A stretch of 64,000 bases of DNA, taken from positions 157,709 through 221,708 of the forward strand of contig NZ_JH414504.1 in NCBI RefSeq assembly GCF_000238075.1, read 5' to 3'. The notes under the pieces are model-generated. The model made no database searches, was not told where the DNA came from, and saw only the letters and a program-made list of their open reading frames with translations. Of this stretch, positions 15,068-22,730 are shown piece after piece; position 1 is the first letter of the stretch; each line of letters opens with the position of its first letter. Source of the DNA: Oribacterium asaccharolyticum ACB7 (GTDB taxonomy: Bacteria > Bacillota > Clostridia > Lachnospirales > Lachnospiraceae). The translations under genes and the position numbers were made by a program.

Positions 15068-16404
15068 TTGCGAAGCTCTATGGAGTAGGAAGAGTGTTAA
15101 AGGGGAAGCTTTGTGTTCCGGGGGACAAGAGTATTTCCCATAGGGCGATTATGTTTTCATCTCTTGTGAAGGGAAAAACAGTGGTAGAGGGCTTTCTTCC
15201 TTCCGAAGACTGTCTCTCTACTATGGATATCTTTCAGAAACTCGGTGTTTCCATAGAAAGAGAAGGTACAAAACTGATAATCGAGGGAAAGGGTATGGAG
15301 GCTTTAGAGGCGCCTGCCGACTCTCTTTATTGCGGAAATTCCGGAACAACCATGCGCCTTATGGCGGGAATCCTTTCCGGACAGACTTTTTCTTCCGTAC
15401 TTTTCGGAGATGAGAGTCTGGAAAAACGTCCTATGGGGAGAGTGCTGACCCCTTTATCAAAGATGGGAGCCAAGATTTCCGCGGAAGGAGAAAAATGCAC
15501 TGCGCCCTTAAAGATAGAAGGCAGTGCACTTAAGGGGATTTCTTATGAAAGCCCCATCGCTTCCGCACAGGTAAAGTCTGCCTTACTTTTGGCGTCTCTT
15601 TATGCAAAAGGGGAGACGGTCTATACGGAGCCTTCTCTTTCACGGGATCACACGGAGAGATTGCTTTCTGCGATGGGAGCGGATATTGAGACAAAAATCC
15701 TGGAAGACGGAAAAGCCGAGATTCATTTAAGACCGGGAAAAGCCTTGCAATCCATTCCGGGAATTTTTTCCGTCCCGGGAGACATTTCCTCCGCAGCCTA
15801 CTTTATGGCGGCCTGCTTCTTCCTGCCCGGCTCCGAAATACTTTTAGAAAATGTCGGCCTAAATGAAAGCCGGAGCGGAATCCTGGACGTTCTTTCCAAT
15901 ATGGGTGCGAAATTTCAAACTTTAAATAAAAAGACGATAGGGGGAGAAGAGAGAGGAGATGTTCTCTTTACTTACGGAAAACTTCGCGGTGCGGAAATTG
16001 CAGGTTCTCTTATCCCAAGACTCATAGATGAGCTGCCGATTCTTGCCGTACTCGCTACAATTGCGGAAGGAGAAACCGTAATTCAGAATGCGGAGGAACT
16101 GAAGGTGAAGGAAAGTAACCGCATAAGAGCGGTGGTGGAGAATCTTAACCGTCTCGGAATTCCTTGTGAAGAAACGGAAGACGGCATGCGAATTTACGGA
16201 CAGGGCGGTATTTTTCCTTTAAAGGGAAAGCGAATTCCAAGCTTTAAAGACCATCGCATTGCCATGAGCTTTGCCGTGCTCGGACTTCTTTGTCCGAAGG
16301 AAAGTCCTATGGAGATTGAAGATGCGGAGTGCATTTCCATTTCCTATCCGTCATTTTTCAAAGATTTAGAAAATTTGCTTGACGGAAATCCTACGGTATG
16401 CTAG
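15064..16404 (+). CDS. aroA: 3-phosphoshikimate 1-carboxyvinyltransferase (EPSP synthase)
   Basis: 446 residues. Signature motifs are present: 'GDKSISHRAIMFSSL' (PEP/shikimate site), 'LYCGNSGTTMRLMAGIL', 'KSALLLASLYAKG', 'DISSAAYFMAACFFLPG', 'LIDELPILAVLA' and 'KESNRIRAVVENL'. It joins shikimate-3-phosphate and PEP in the pathway to chorismate. GTG start coupled to the previous stop. A tRNA gene begins only 29 nt after the stop. Confidence 0.95.
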   Translation: MIAKLYGVGRVLKGKLCVPGDKSISHRAIMFSSLVKGKTVVEGFLPSEDCLSTMDIFQKLGVSIEREGTKLIIEGKGMEALEAPADSLYCGNSGTTMRLMAGILSGQTFSSVLFGDESLEKRPMGRVLTPLSKMGAKISAEGEKCTAPLKIEGSALKGISYESPIASAQVKSALLLASLYAKGETVYTEPSLSRDHTERLLSAMGADIETKILEDGKAEIHLRPGKALQSIPGIFSVPGDISSAAYFMAACFFLPGSEILLENVGLNESRSGILDVLSNMGAKFQTLNKKTIGGEERGDVLFTYGKLRGAEIAGSLIPRLIDELPILAVLATIAEGETVIQNAEELKVKESNRIRAVVENLNRLGIPCEETEDGMRIYGQGGIFPLKGKRIPSFKDHRIAMSFAVLGLLCPKESPMEIEDAECISISYPSFFKDLENLLDGNPTVC

Positions 16405-16433
16405 AATTCGCTAGTCGGTTTCAAATCGACTAA

Positions 16434-16505
16434 GGCGAATTGGTCAAGAGGTTAAGACGCAGCCCTCTCACGGCTGAATCCCGGGTTCGATTCCCGGATT
16501 CGTCA
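16434..16505 (+). tRNA. tRNA-Glu (anticodon CTC)
   Basis: A full cloverleaf can be drawn: acceptor GGCGAAT with ATTCGTC, D-arm, anticodon stem CAGCC/GGCTG around loop CTCTCAC (anticodon CTC, reading GAG), and T-arm CCGGG-TTCGATT-CCCGG. The discriminator base is A and no CCA is encoded. It starts 29 nt after aroA with no obvious promoter of its own in that gap, and ends at a strong terminator. Confidence 0.95.
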
Positions 16506-16506
16506 T

Positions 16507-16534
16507 ATCCCGAGCGGTGCTCGGGATTTTTTTT
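16507..16534 (+). terminator. Terminator of the tRNA-Glu transcript
   Basis: Perfect 9-bp stem ATCCCGAGC / GCTCGGGAT with loop GGT, then eight T. Confidence 0.95.
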
Positions 16535-16556
16535 ATATAAAAATCGGAGGATTGTA

Positions 16557-17180
16557 ATGATTTCTTATAAGAATATTCTGTTTGATATGGGAAATGTCTT
16601 GGTAACCTATAACCCGGAATGGGTTATCCGGCACTATACGGAAGATGAGGAATTGATTCGAGAGGTAAAGAACATTGTCTTTAACTCGCAGGAGTGGTTT
16701 TTACTGGATGCCGGACTCATAGAGGAAGAAAAGGCTGAGAGCAACTGGATGGAAAGGCTTAGTTCCGATAAGGCAAGAGAACTCGCCCATCTTTCTTTTC
16801 AGAATTGGCACCTATATAATATGAAGGTCATTCCGGGGACAGCGGAAATGATTCGTGCTTTAAAGGAAAACGGAAAAGAAATCTATTTGCTTTCCAATGC
16901 CTCCATGCGTCTCCTTTCCATTTATAAGGAAGTGATTCCTGCAGTGGAGTGCTTTTCCGGTATTTTTTATTCTGCAGCACATAAGTGTGTAAAGCCGCAG
17001 GACATCATCTATGAGCGCTTTTTAAAGGAATACAGCTTAAAACCTTCGGATTGCTTTTTTATTGATGATTTGGAGGAAAATATTTCTGCAGCGAAGGCGG
17101 TCGGTATTTCCGGAGCCGTGATGAAAAGCAGAACGGCAAAAGAAACAGCGGAAATTTTAGGTTTGAATATAGGAGTATAG
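16557..17180 (+). CDS. HAD-superfamily hydrolase (phosphatase)
   Basis: 207 residues. HAD motif I 'ILFDMGNVLVTY', where the first Asp is the nucleophile and the expected second Asp is replaced by Gly-Asn as in the YihX/HAD-IA 'FDxGNVL' group. Motif II is 'IYLLSNAS', motif III the Lys in 'CVKPQDIIY', motif IV 'CFFIDDLEEN'. Likely a small-molecule phosphatase. Start ATG 16557 after CGGAGG; the open frame upstream crosses the tRNA and is not coding. pgeF follows with its binding site inside this gene. Confidence 0.88.
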   Translation: MISYKNILFDMGNVLVTYNPEWVIRHYTEDEELIREVKNIVFNSQEWFLLDAGLIEEEKAESNWMERLSSDKARELAHLSFQNWHLYNMKVIPGTAEMIRALKENGKEIYLLSNASMRLLSIYKEVIPAVECFSGIFYSAAHKCVKPQDIIYERFLKEYSLKPSDCFFIDDLEENISAAKAVGISGAVMKSRTAKETAEILGLNIGV

Positions 17181-17181
17181 T

Positions 17182-18036
17182 TTGAAGACAATTTTTCCGA
17201 TAAAAGACTACAAAAGCGGGAATCATACAGTTCCCCTCATTGAATCTCCTCTTTTACAGGAAATTAGAGGACTTCGACACGGCTTTTCCACGAGGAAAGG
17301 CGGTGTTTCGAAAGAACATCTTTCTTCTCTGAATTTAGGCTTCAATTTGGGAGATGAAAGGGAGAAAGTTTTAGAAAATTTTCGTATTTTAGGAAGTCTT
17401 TTTGAAGCGAAGCCGGAAGATTTTGTGCTTACACAGCAAACACACAGTGTAAATGCCCGCCACGTAGGAAGGGAAGACCGAGGAAAGGGCATTTTCCGAG
17501 AAAGGGATTACACGGATGTGGATGCCCTAATGACCGATGAAGAGGGCGTGATTTTGAGCGCTTTTTCTGCGGATTGTGTGCCGATACTTTTCTACGATAA
17601 AGGACATAGAGCCATCGCCTCCTGTCATAGCGGCTGGAGAGGAACGCACGGAAGGATTTTGGCACGCGTGATAGAGGCAATGCAAAGAGAATTTTCTTCC
17701 AAACCTGAGGAAATCTACATTGCAATCGGACCGAGTATCTGTAAGAATTGCTATGAGGTGTCAGAGGATGTGGGAGAAGCATTTTTGGACGCTTTTCCTG
17801 CACTAAAGGAAATGGCAAAAAATGATTCCCCCATTGAACGGGTTTCCAAAGAAAAGTTCCACATTGATTTATGGGAATTAAATCGTTGGATTGCGCTCGA
17901 AAATTCGATTCCCGCAGAAAATATTTCCGTCAGCGGTTACTGCACGATGGAAAGACCTGATTTGTTTTTTTCTCACCGATACAGTCAGGGAAAAAGAGGG
18001 GTACAGGGAGCGTTTATCGGACTAAGTGAGGTGTAA
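17182..18036 (+). CDS. pgeF: Peptidoglycan editing factor PgeF / YfiH-type polyphenol oxidase family
   Basis: 284 residues with a TTG start 1 nt after the HAD stop; AGGAG at 17171-17175. Family motifs: 'HGFSTRKGGVS', 'LTQQTHSVN', 'DADALMTDEEG'-like region, 'SADCVPILFYD', 'SCHSGWRGTHGRIL' and 'IGPSICKNCYEV'. The His and Cys residues in these form the Zn/Cu site. YfiH proteins have multicopper-oxidase-like and purine nucleoside phosphorylase/adenosine deaminase activities; E. coli YfiH corrects Ser-for-Ala errors in peptidoglycan precursors. Confidence 0.92.
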   Translation: MKTIFPIKDYKSGNHTVPLIESPLLQEIRGLRHGFSTRKGGVSKEHLSSLNLGFNLGDEREKVLENFRILGSLFEAKPEDFVLTQQTHSVNARHVGREDRGKGIFRERDYTDVDALMTDEEGVILSAFSADCVPILFYDKGHRAIASCHSGWRGTHGRILARVIEAMQREFSSKPEEIYIAIGPSICKNCYEVSEDVGEAFLDAFPALKEMAKNDSPIERVSKEKFHIDLWELNRWIALENSIPAENISVSGYCTMERPDLFFSHRYSQGKRGVQGAFIGLSEV

Positions 18037-18071
18037 AACGGTTCATGGCTTGTAAAAACAGGTAGCTTACT

Positions 18072-19676
18072 ATGAAGAAGAGAAAGAGTAAAAACAGAAT
18101 TCGAAGAATAGGCTTACTGCTTTTGTTTGCGAGCCTTTTTTTGTGTTCTTGCAGGCATTCCTCCGAAAAGGAAAAAGCCAGTGCGTCCGTCTTATCCCCG
18201 AGCGAAATGGGAGGAGATTCGGACAAGGCGAGTGATTCGGAGCTGAAGTTTAAGCTTGATGAGAAAATTAAGACAGAGCAGGAAGAGGCACTCGCTAAAT
18301 ACCAAAATTTAGGTCTGGTACAATGCGATTCTTACATTAATTTTCGTTCGGATACCAATGAAAATGATATTCGAAATATCATCGGTCTTTTGCGAAATGG
18401 CGCCGGTGTGGAAGTACTGGATGCCAATCCGGAAGGAAAAGACGGTTGGGCGAAGGTGCGTTCCGGCGGCCTGGAGGGATATATTGCAAAACAATATCTT
18501 CTGGAAGGGGAAGAGGCGAGGAAAAAAGCCTGTGATTTTATGGCACCGAGGGTGACCATTTTAGCTGACAAACTTCGTATTCGTTCCACACCGGAAAAAA
18601 TAGAGGGAAATACGCTTTCCTCCTGTGCTAAAGGGGAGCGTTACATTGTACTGAGTCGAAGCGGAAAAGATTATCTGAAGATTTTTACGGATACCATTGA
18701 AGGAGTGGAAGAAGCTTATATTTCCTCCAAGTCGGAGAATGTCCGTCTGGAATATGGGCTCGATGAAGCAAGAAGCTTAAATCTCCGCCAGAAAGTCCTG
18801 AATCTGTATGACAATTTGGGCGTTTCCAAGGCACAGGATTATATTAATATTCGTTCGAGTCCCGAGGATAAAGGAATAGAGAATATCATCGGTAAGTTTC
18901 CGAGCTTTGCGGGAGCAAATATTCTTTCCGAAGAAAACGGGTGGTTAAAAATAGAGTCCGGGGGGATTACGGGCTATGTGAAGGCGGAACTTGTAGCAAG
19001 AGGGAAGGAAGCGGAAAACCTTGCATTGGAACATGCTACGGTAATGGCGATTGTGAATACCGATGCCTTGAATGTTCGCTCCAATCCGGACTTAAACTCA
19101 TCAGCCTGGACAAAAATTACGAGAGACCAAAGATATTCCGTGGTGAATCAGTTGGACGGTTGGGTGCAGCTTGATTTGGACTCCGGTGATGATGAGGATG
19201 GAGAACAGGGGGCCTTTGTCTCAACAAGAGACAATAATGTTTCCGTGAGCTATGCTCTCTATGAGGCAATCAGCTATCGCCCGGCACAGGACAGGGCAAA
19301 CCAGGCGGCCAAGAGAAGGAGTGATTTAGTGAATTTTGCCTGCCAGTTTGTAGGAAATCCCTATGTATGGGGAGGAACCTCTCTTACGCGCGGTTGTGAT
19401 TGTTCCGGATTTACACAGACGATTATGAGTAAATACGGTGTATCTCTTCCGAGAGTGTCCAGGGAACAGGCTAAAACCGGAATAAAAGTAAGCAGTGAAA
19501 ACATTAAACCCGGTGATTTGATTTTCTATGCGAACCGCAGAGGAGTGATAAACCATGTAGGCATCTATATCGGAAACGGCCAGGTCGTAAATGCCGCATC
19601 CCGTCGTTCCGGGATTCGGATTTATCGTTGGAATTACAGAACACCGGTAGCGATTCGAAATGTACTCGGAGAATAG
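18072..19676 (+). CDS. Lipoprotein with repeated SH3 domains and an NlpC/P60 peptidase
   Basis: 534 residues. Signal with a lipobox near LFLCSC. Four bacterial SH3-like units follow, recognisable by 'YINFRSDTNENDIRNIIGLL', 'LRIRSTPEKIEGN', 'YINIRSSPEDKGIENIIGKF' and 'LNVRSNPDLNSSAW'; the first and third are near-duplicates. The C-terminal NlpC/P60 domain (about 415-534) has catalytic Cys in GCDCSGF and His in 'INHVGIYIG'. It should cut peptide stems in the cell wall from outside the membrane. Probably first gene of its unit. Confidence 0.9.
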   Translation: MKKRKSKNRIRRIGLLLLFASLFLCSCRHSSEKEKASASVLSPSEMGGDSDKASDSELKFKLDEKIKTEQEEALAKYQNLGLVQCDSYINFRSDTNENDIRNIIGLLRNGAGVEVLDANPEGKDGWAKVRSGGLEGYIAKQYLLEGEEARKKACDFMAPRVTILADKLRIRSTPEKIEGNTLSSCAKGERYIVLSRSGKDYLKIFTDTIEGVEEAYISSKSENVRLEYGLDEARSLNLRQKVLNLYDNLGVSKAQDYINIRSSPEDKGIENIIGKFPSFAGANILSEENGWLKIESGGITGYVKAELVARGKEAENLALEHATVMAIVNTDALNVRSNPDLNSSAWTKITRDQRYSVVNQLDGWVQLDLDSGDDEDGEQGAFVSTRDNNVSVSYALYEAISYRPAQDRANQAAKRRSDLVNFACQFVGNPYVWGGTSLTRGCDCSGFTQTIMSKYGVSLPRVSREQAKTGIKVSSENIKPGDLIFYANRRGVINHVGIYIGNGQVVNAASRRSGIRIYRWNYRTPVAIRNVLGE

Positions 19677-19721
19677 AGACTTCCATTGATACAAGGCGTT
19701 AAATGATAGAAAGGATAAAAG

Positions 19722-20594
19722 ATGGAGAATTATATACTCTCTTGTTGTTCTACCATGGATTTAAGAAAGGGCTGGGCGGAGGAACGGGGCGTCAACCTGA
19801 TTTATGCGAAGTTTTTCCTGGAGGGAGAGGAGTTCCGGGATGATTTTTATGAGTCCATCTCGCAGGATAAGCTCTTTGAACAGATGCTTTCCGGTGAAAA
19901 AAGCCAGACAACACAGGTGAATACCGAGGAATATATCGGTAGTTTCCGAAAATATTTAGAACAGGGCCAGGACATTTTTCATATCTGTCTCTCCAGTGGG
20001 GTATCCGGAACCTTTAATTCCTGTCACATTGCAAAGGACATTTTACTGGAAGAATTCCCGGAGCGAAAAATCGAAATCGTGGATTCCTTAATGGCTTCTT
20101 GCGGTTACGGACTTTTAGTGGATAAGGCCTGTGAGCTGAAAAAGCAAGGCTTGGATATGGAAACACTTCGCATAGAAGTGGAAAAATGGAGAAATCGCCT
20201 TCACGGCTATTTCTTTACTTCCGACCTTCGCTTCTTTATCCAAGGCGGAAGAGTCAGTAAGGCGGCAGGCTTTATTGGCGGACTGCTTAAAATTTGTCCG
20301 GTTTTAAAGATTACGGAAGAGGGAAAGCTGAAGCCCATCGAGAAAGCCCGTGGGAAGAAGCAGGCTATGGAAAACATTCTTTCCAAGATGGAGAAGGAAG
20401 GGTATCTTTCTACTGAAAAGTGCTTTATCAGTCACTCGGCTTGTCCTCTGGATGCGAAGAAACTTGCGGAAAGTATTCGAGACCGCTTTCATCCCGAGGG
20501 AAACATTGAAATCTTTGATATCGGCGGAACGATTGCCTGTCATACCGGTCCCGGAACGGTATCCAGCTTTTTCTTCGGAAAAGAAAAGGCATAG
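19722..20594 (+). CDS. DegV-family fatty-acid-binding protein
   Basis: 290 residues. DegV fold markers: 'MENYILSCCSTMDL' start, 'QTTQVNTEEY', 'FHICLSSGVSGTFNSC', 'IVDSLMASCGYGLLV', 'FFIQGGRVSKAAGFIGGLL' and the closing 'HTGPGTVSSFFFG'. In Firmicutes such proteins (FakB) present fatty acids to the FakA kinase. The usual 'SDS' near the N-terminus is CST here. A terminator follows. Confidence 0.9.
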   Translation: MENYILSCCSTMDLRKGWAEERGVNLIYAKFFLEGEEFRDDFYESISQDKLFEQMLSGEKSQTTQVNTEEYIGSFRKYLEQGQDIFHICLSSGVSGTFNSCHIAKDILLEEFPERKIEIVDSLMASCGYGLLVDKACELKKQGLDMETLRIEVEKWRNRLHGYFFTSDLRFFIQGGRVSKAAGFIGGLLKICPVLKITEEGKLKPIEKARGKKQAMENILSKMEKEGYLSTEKCFISHSACPLDAKKLAESIRDRFHPEGNIEIFDIGGTIACHTGPGTVSSFFFGKEKA

Positions 20595-20635
20595 AACTAA
20601 AACGATTTGCAGAAACGGAAGTCATACAGCTATAG

Positions 20636-20680
20636 AAACGAAGTCATGCAGTAGGAATACTGTGTCACTTCGTTTTTTTT
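20636..20680 (+). terminator. Terminator after the DegV gene
   Basis: Outer stem AAACGAAGT (20636-20644) with ACTTCGTTT (20667-20675), inner CAGTA/TACTG, then a run of T to 20680. Confidence 0.92.
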
Positions 20681-20708
20681 CCTCCCCGTAAAAGCAGGTG
20701 ATATTTCA

Positions 20709-20737
20709 TTTACAAAACAAATGTTTTGTTATATTAT
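20709..20737 (+). promoter_or_regulatory. Promoter with LexA-like operator upstream of the Y-family polymerase
   Basis: TTTACA (20709-20714), 17-nt spacer, TATTAT (20732-20737). An 8-bp-arm palindrome, ACAAAACA-AA-TGTTTTGT (20712-20729), fills the spacer. It contains AAAC-N4-GTTT, a close variant of the Gram-positive LexA box GAAC-N4-GTTC. A repressor there would block RNA polymerase. Assignment to LexA rests on this similarity and on the gene behind it. Confidence 0.65.
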
Positions 20738-20758
20738 ACAGGACAAAGGAGAGAAGCA

Positions 20759-22297
20759 ATGGAAGAGAAAGAGTCCTGTGGAATTATGGCTATCGATTTA
20801 AAGTCTTTTTATGCTTCCTGTGAGTGTGTGGAAAGGGGCTTGGATTCGATGGATGCCTATCTTGTGGTGGCAGACGGCGGAAGAACGGAAAAGACCATCT
20901 GCCTTGCGGTGAGCCCTGCTTTAAAGAACTTCGGAATTCCCGGAAGACCGAGACTTTTTGAGGTGATTGAGAGAGTTAAGGAAATTAACTATCAAAGGAA
21001 GTGGAAGACGGAAGAGAGAAGGCTGGTGGGAAGCTCCTGCCTGGATTCCGACTTGAAGGCTTATTCTTTTTTGGCTCTTTCTTATATTACGGCACCTCCC
21101 AGAATGGCTCTGTACATGGAGTACAGCAGAAGAATTTATGAAATTTATCTGCGTTTTGTGTCCAGAGAGGATATTCATGTTTATTCCGTAGACGAGGTGT
21201 TCATTGATTTACGCCCCTATGAGAAAATTTATCGGAAGAGTGCGGAAGAGCTTGCGGCAGAAATTGCGAGGACGGTATATGGGGAAATGGGAATTGTCGC
21301 CACGGTGGGTTTGGGAGAGAATTTGTACTTGGCAAAGGTTGCGATGGATATTCTGGCGAAGCATTTAAAGACGACGGAAGATGGGCTTCGCCTGGCAAAG
21401 CTCACAGAACGCAGCTACCGAAGAGAACTTTGGGGGTATCGTCCGATTCGAGATTTTTGGCGAATCGGAAGAGGAACGGCAGAAAAGCTGGAAAGTTATG
21501 GAATCTATACCATGGGAGATATCGCGTTAGCCTCTCTTTCCAGGGAAGAAAAAAAGCAGAATCAGACACTGCTTTATAAGCTTTTCGGCATACAGGCGGA
21601 ATATCTTATCGATCATGCCTGGGGGTATGAACCTTGCAGAATTGCCGATATTCATGCTTTGCAGGCAAAACGAAAGAGTCTTAGCTCGGGGCAGGTCCTG
21701 CCCTGTCCCTACGATTTTCAAAAAGGAAGAATTGTTGCGGAGGAGATGGCGGAGGCCTTGGCCTATGAGCTGAAAGAGAAAGGGCTTTGTACAGAATTGG
21801 TACAGCTTTCGATTTCCTTCGACGGGGAAAATGTAGGAGAGTCTTATGCCGGAGAGAAGCGGAAAAATCATTATGGGAAGTTTGTTCCCAGAGGAGTACA
21901 TGGACTGCGTCACCTGATGGAACGAAGTAATCGGGAGAAAGAGATTACGGAGGCGATTTTATCTATCTATGATGAAATCATGGACAGACGATTGTCCATC
22001 CGAAAGCTTTCTTTGTCTTTTGAAGATATTTCTCCCGTTAAGAAAGAGAAGCTCGGTCAAGTGGATCTCTTTACCTATTGCAGGGAGAAAGAAGAGAATG
22101 AGAAAAAAGAAGAGGGATGCGGTAAAGGAATCTTGCAAGAGCGTTTTCCGGATAGGGAAGAGCGTGTGAGGGAGGCTTCCCTACAGCTTATGCAGAAGTA
22201 TGGAAAGAATGCGGTATTAAAAGCCTATCAATATCTGGACGGGGCGAGGGGCAGAGAGCGAAATAAACAGATAGGAGGACACAGCAGTGGAATATAG
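20759..22297 (+). CDS. Y-family DNA polymerase (UmuC/DinB-like, UvrX type)
   Basis: 512 residues. Catalytic motifs of translesion polymerases: 'IMAIDLKSFYASCECVERG' (first metal Asp) and 'VYSVDEVFIDLRPY' (Asp-Glu pair), plus 'ATVGLGENLYLAKVAMDILAK' and the helix-hairpin-helix 'RPIRDFWRIGRGTAEKLESYGI'. Length and C-terminal little-finger region fit the UmuC/YqjW branch that works with YolD-like proteins. Start ATG 20759 follows AAAGGAGAG. The LexA-like operator implies SOS induction. It overlaps the YolD-like gene by 11 nt. Confidence 0.9.
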   Translation: MEEKESCGIMAIDLKSFYASCECVERGLDSMDAYLVVADGGRTEKTICLAVSPALKNFGIPGRPRLFEVIERVKEINYQRKWKTEERRLVGSSCLDSDLKAYSFLALSYITAPPRMALYMEYSRRIYEIYLRFVSREDIHVYSVDEVFIDLRPYEKIYRKSAEELAAEIARTVYGEMGIVATVGLGENLYLAKVAMDILAKHLKTTEDGLRLAKLTERSYRRELWGYRPIRDFWRIGRGTAEKLESYGIYTMGDIALASLSREEKKQNQTLLYKLFGIQAEYLIDHAWGYEPCRIADIHALQAKRKSLSSGQVLPCPYDFQKGRIVAEEMAEALAYELKEKGLCTELVQLSISFDGENVGESYAGEKRKNHYGKFVPRGVHGLRHLMERSNREKEITEAILSIYDEIMDRRLSIRKLSLSFEDISPVKKEKLGQVDLFTYCREKEENEKKEEGCGKGILQERFPDREERVREASLQLMQKYGKNAVLKAYQYLDGARGRERNKQIGGHSSGI

Positions 22298-22577
22298 GAA
22301 AAGAGAAGTTGCCGAAACGGAAGCCATAGGGAGGATGGAGCTTGCCCGGCAAATGGAATCCGTAGGGAGAACGGAGCTTGCCGGGAAAACGAAAAGAAAT
22401 AAGAGGATAGAGCGAAAAAATACGGAGCCCATGAAGCAATGCGGAAAATACAGTACGATTCTAAGTCATCCATATCCTTTCCCACTCTGTCGGCAGAGGG
22501 TCGATTTATCCCATAGAGCGGTACAATTTTTTTCTTTTGCGGCATTAAAGGGCTATGAGGAGATGATAGAGGAATAA
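22287..22577 (+). CDS. YolD-like protein
   Basis: 96 residues from a GTG behind AGGAGG (22273-22278). The C-terminal half, 'YSTILSHPYPFPLCRQRVDL' then 'SHRAVQFFSFAALKGYEEMI', is the YolD motif (usually 'RAaQFaPFaAL.GY'). The N-terminal half is a charged extension with an internal near-repeat (GRMELAR / GRTELAG). YolD-like genes regularly sit next to UmuC-type polymerases in Firmicutes, as here, and are thought to assist them. Confidence 0.82.
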   Translation: MEYRKREVAETEAIGRMELARQMESVGRTELAGKTKRNKRIERKNTEPMKQCGKYSTILSHPYPFPLCRQRVDLSHRAVQFFSFAALKGYEEMIEE

Positions 22578-22614
22578 ATTCATTTTCTCCGGGAAAGTAA
22601 ATTTATTTTCATTC

Positions 22615-22643
22615 TTGACATATACCCTATGGGGGTATATTAT
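22615..22643 (+). promoter_or_regulatory. Copper-responsive promoter with CsoR-type operator
   Basis: TTGACA (22615-22620), 17-nt spacer, TATTAT (22638-22643). Between them is an inverted repeat, ATATACCC (22620-22627) and GGGTATAT (22633-22640), with a GC-rich centre. This C-tract/G-tract palindrome is the known form of CsoR operators, and csoR is in the same operon. Confidence 0.85.
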
Positions 22644-22730
22644 ACCTTCTGAAAGGATAGCTCGAGAAGTTCCTTTCCCGAAAGAAAAGCGGCTTTCATA
22701 AATTGCTTTATGCTATAGATAGGAGGGTAA

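Noticed and set aside
16440..16556. N-terminal extension of the HAD hydrolase from 16440.
   Set aside because: The extension is the tRNA-Glu gene and its terminator read as codons; ATG 16557 has its own CGGAGG.
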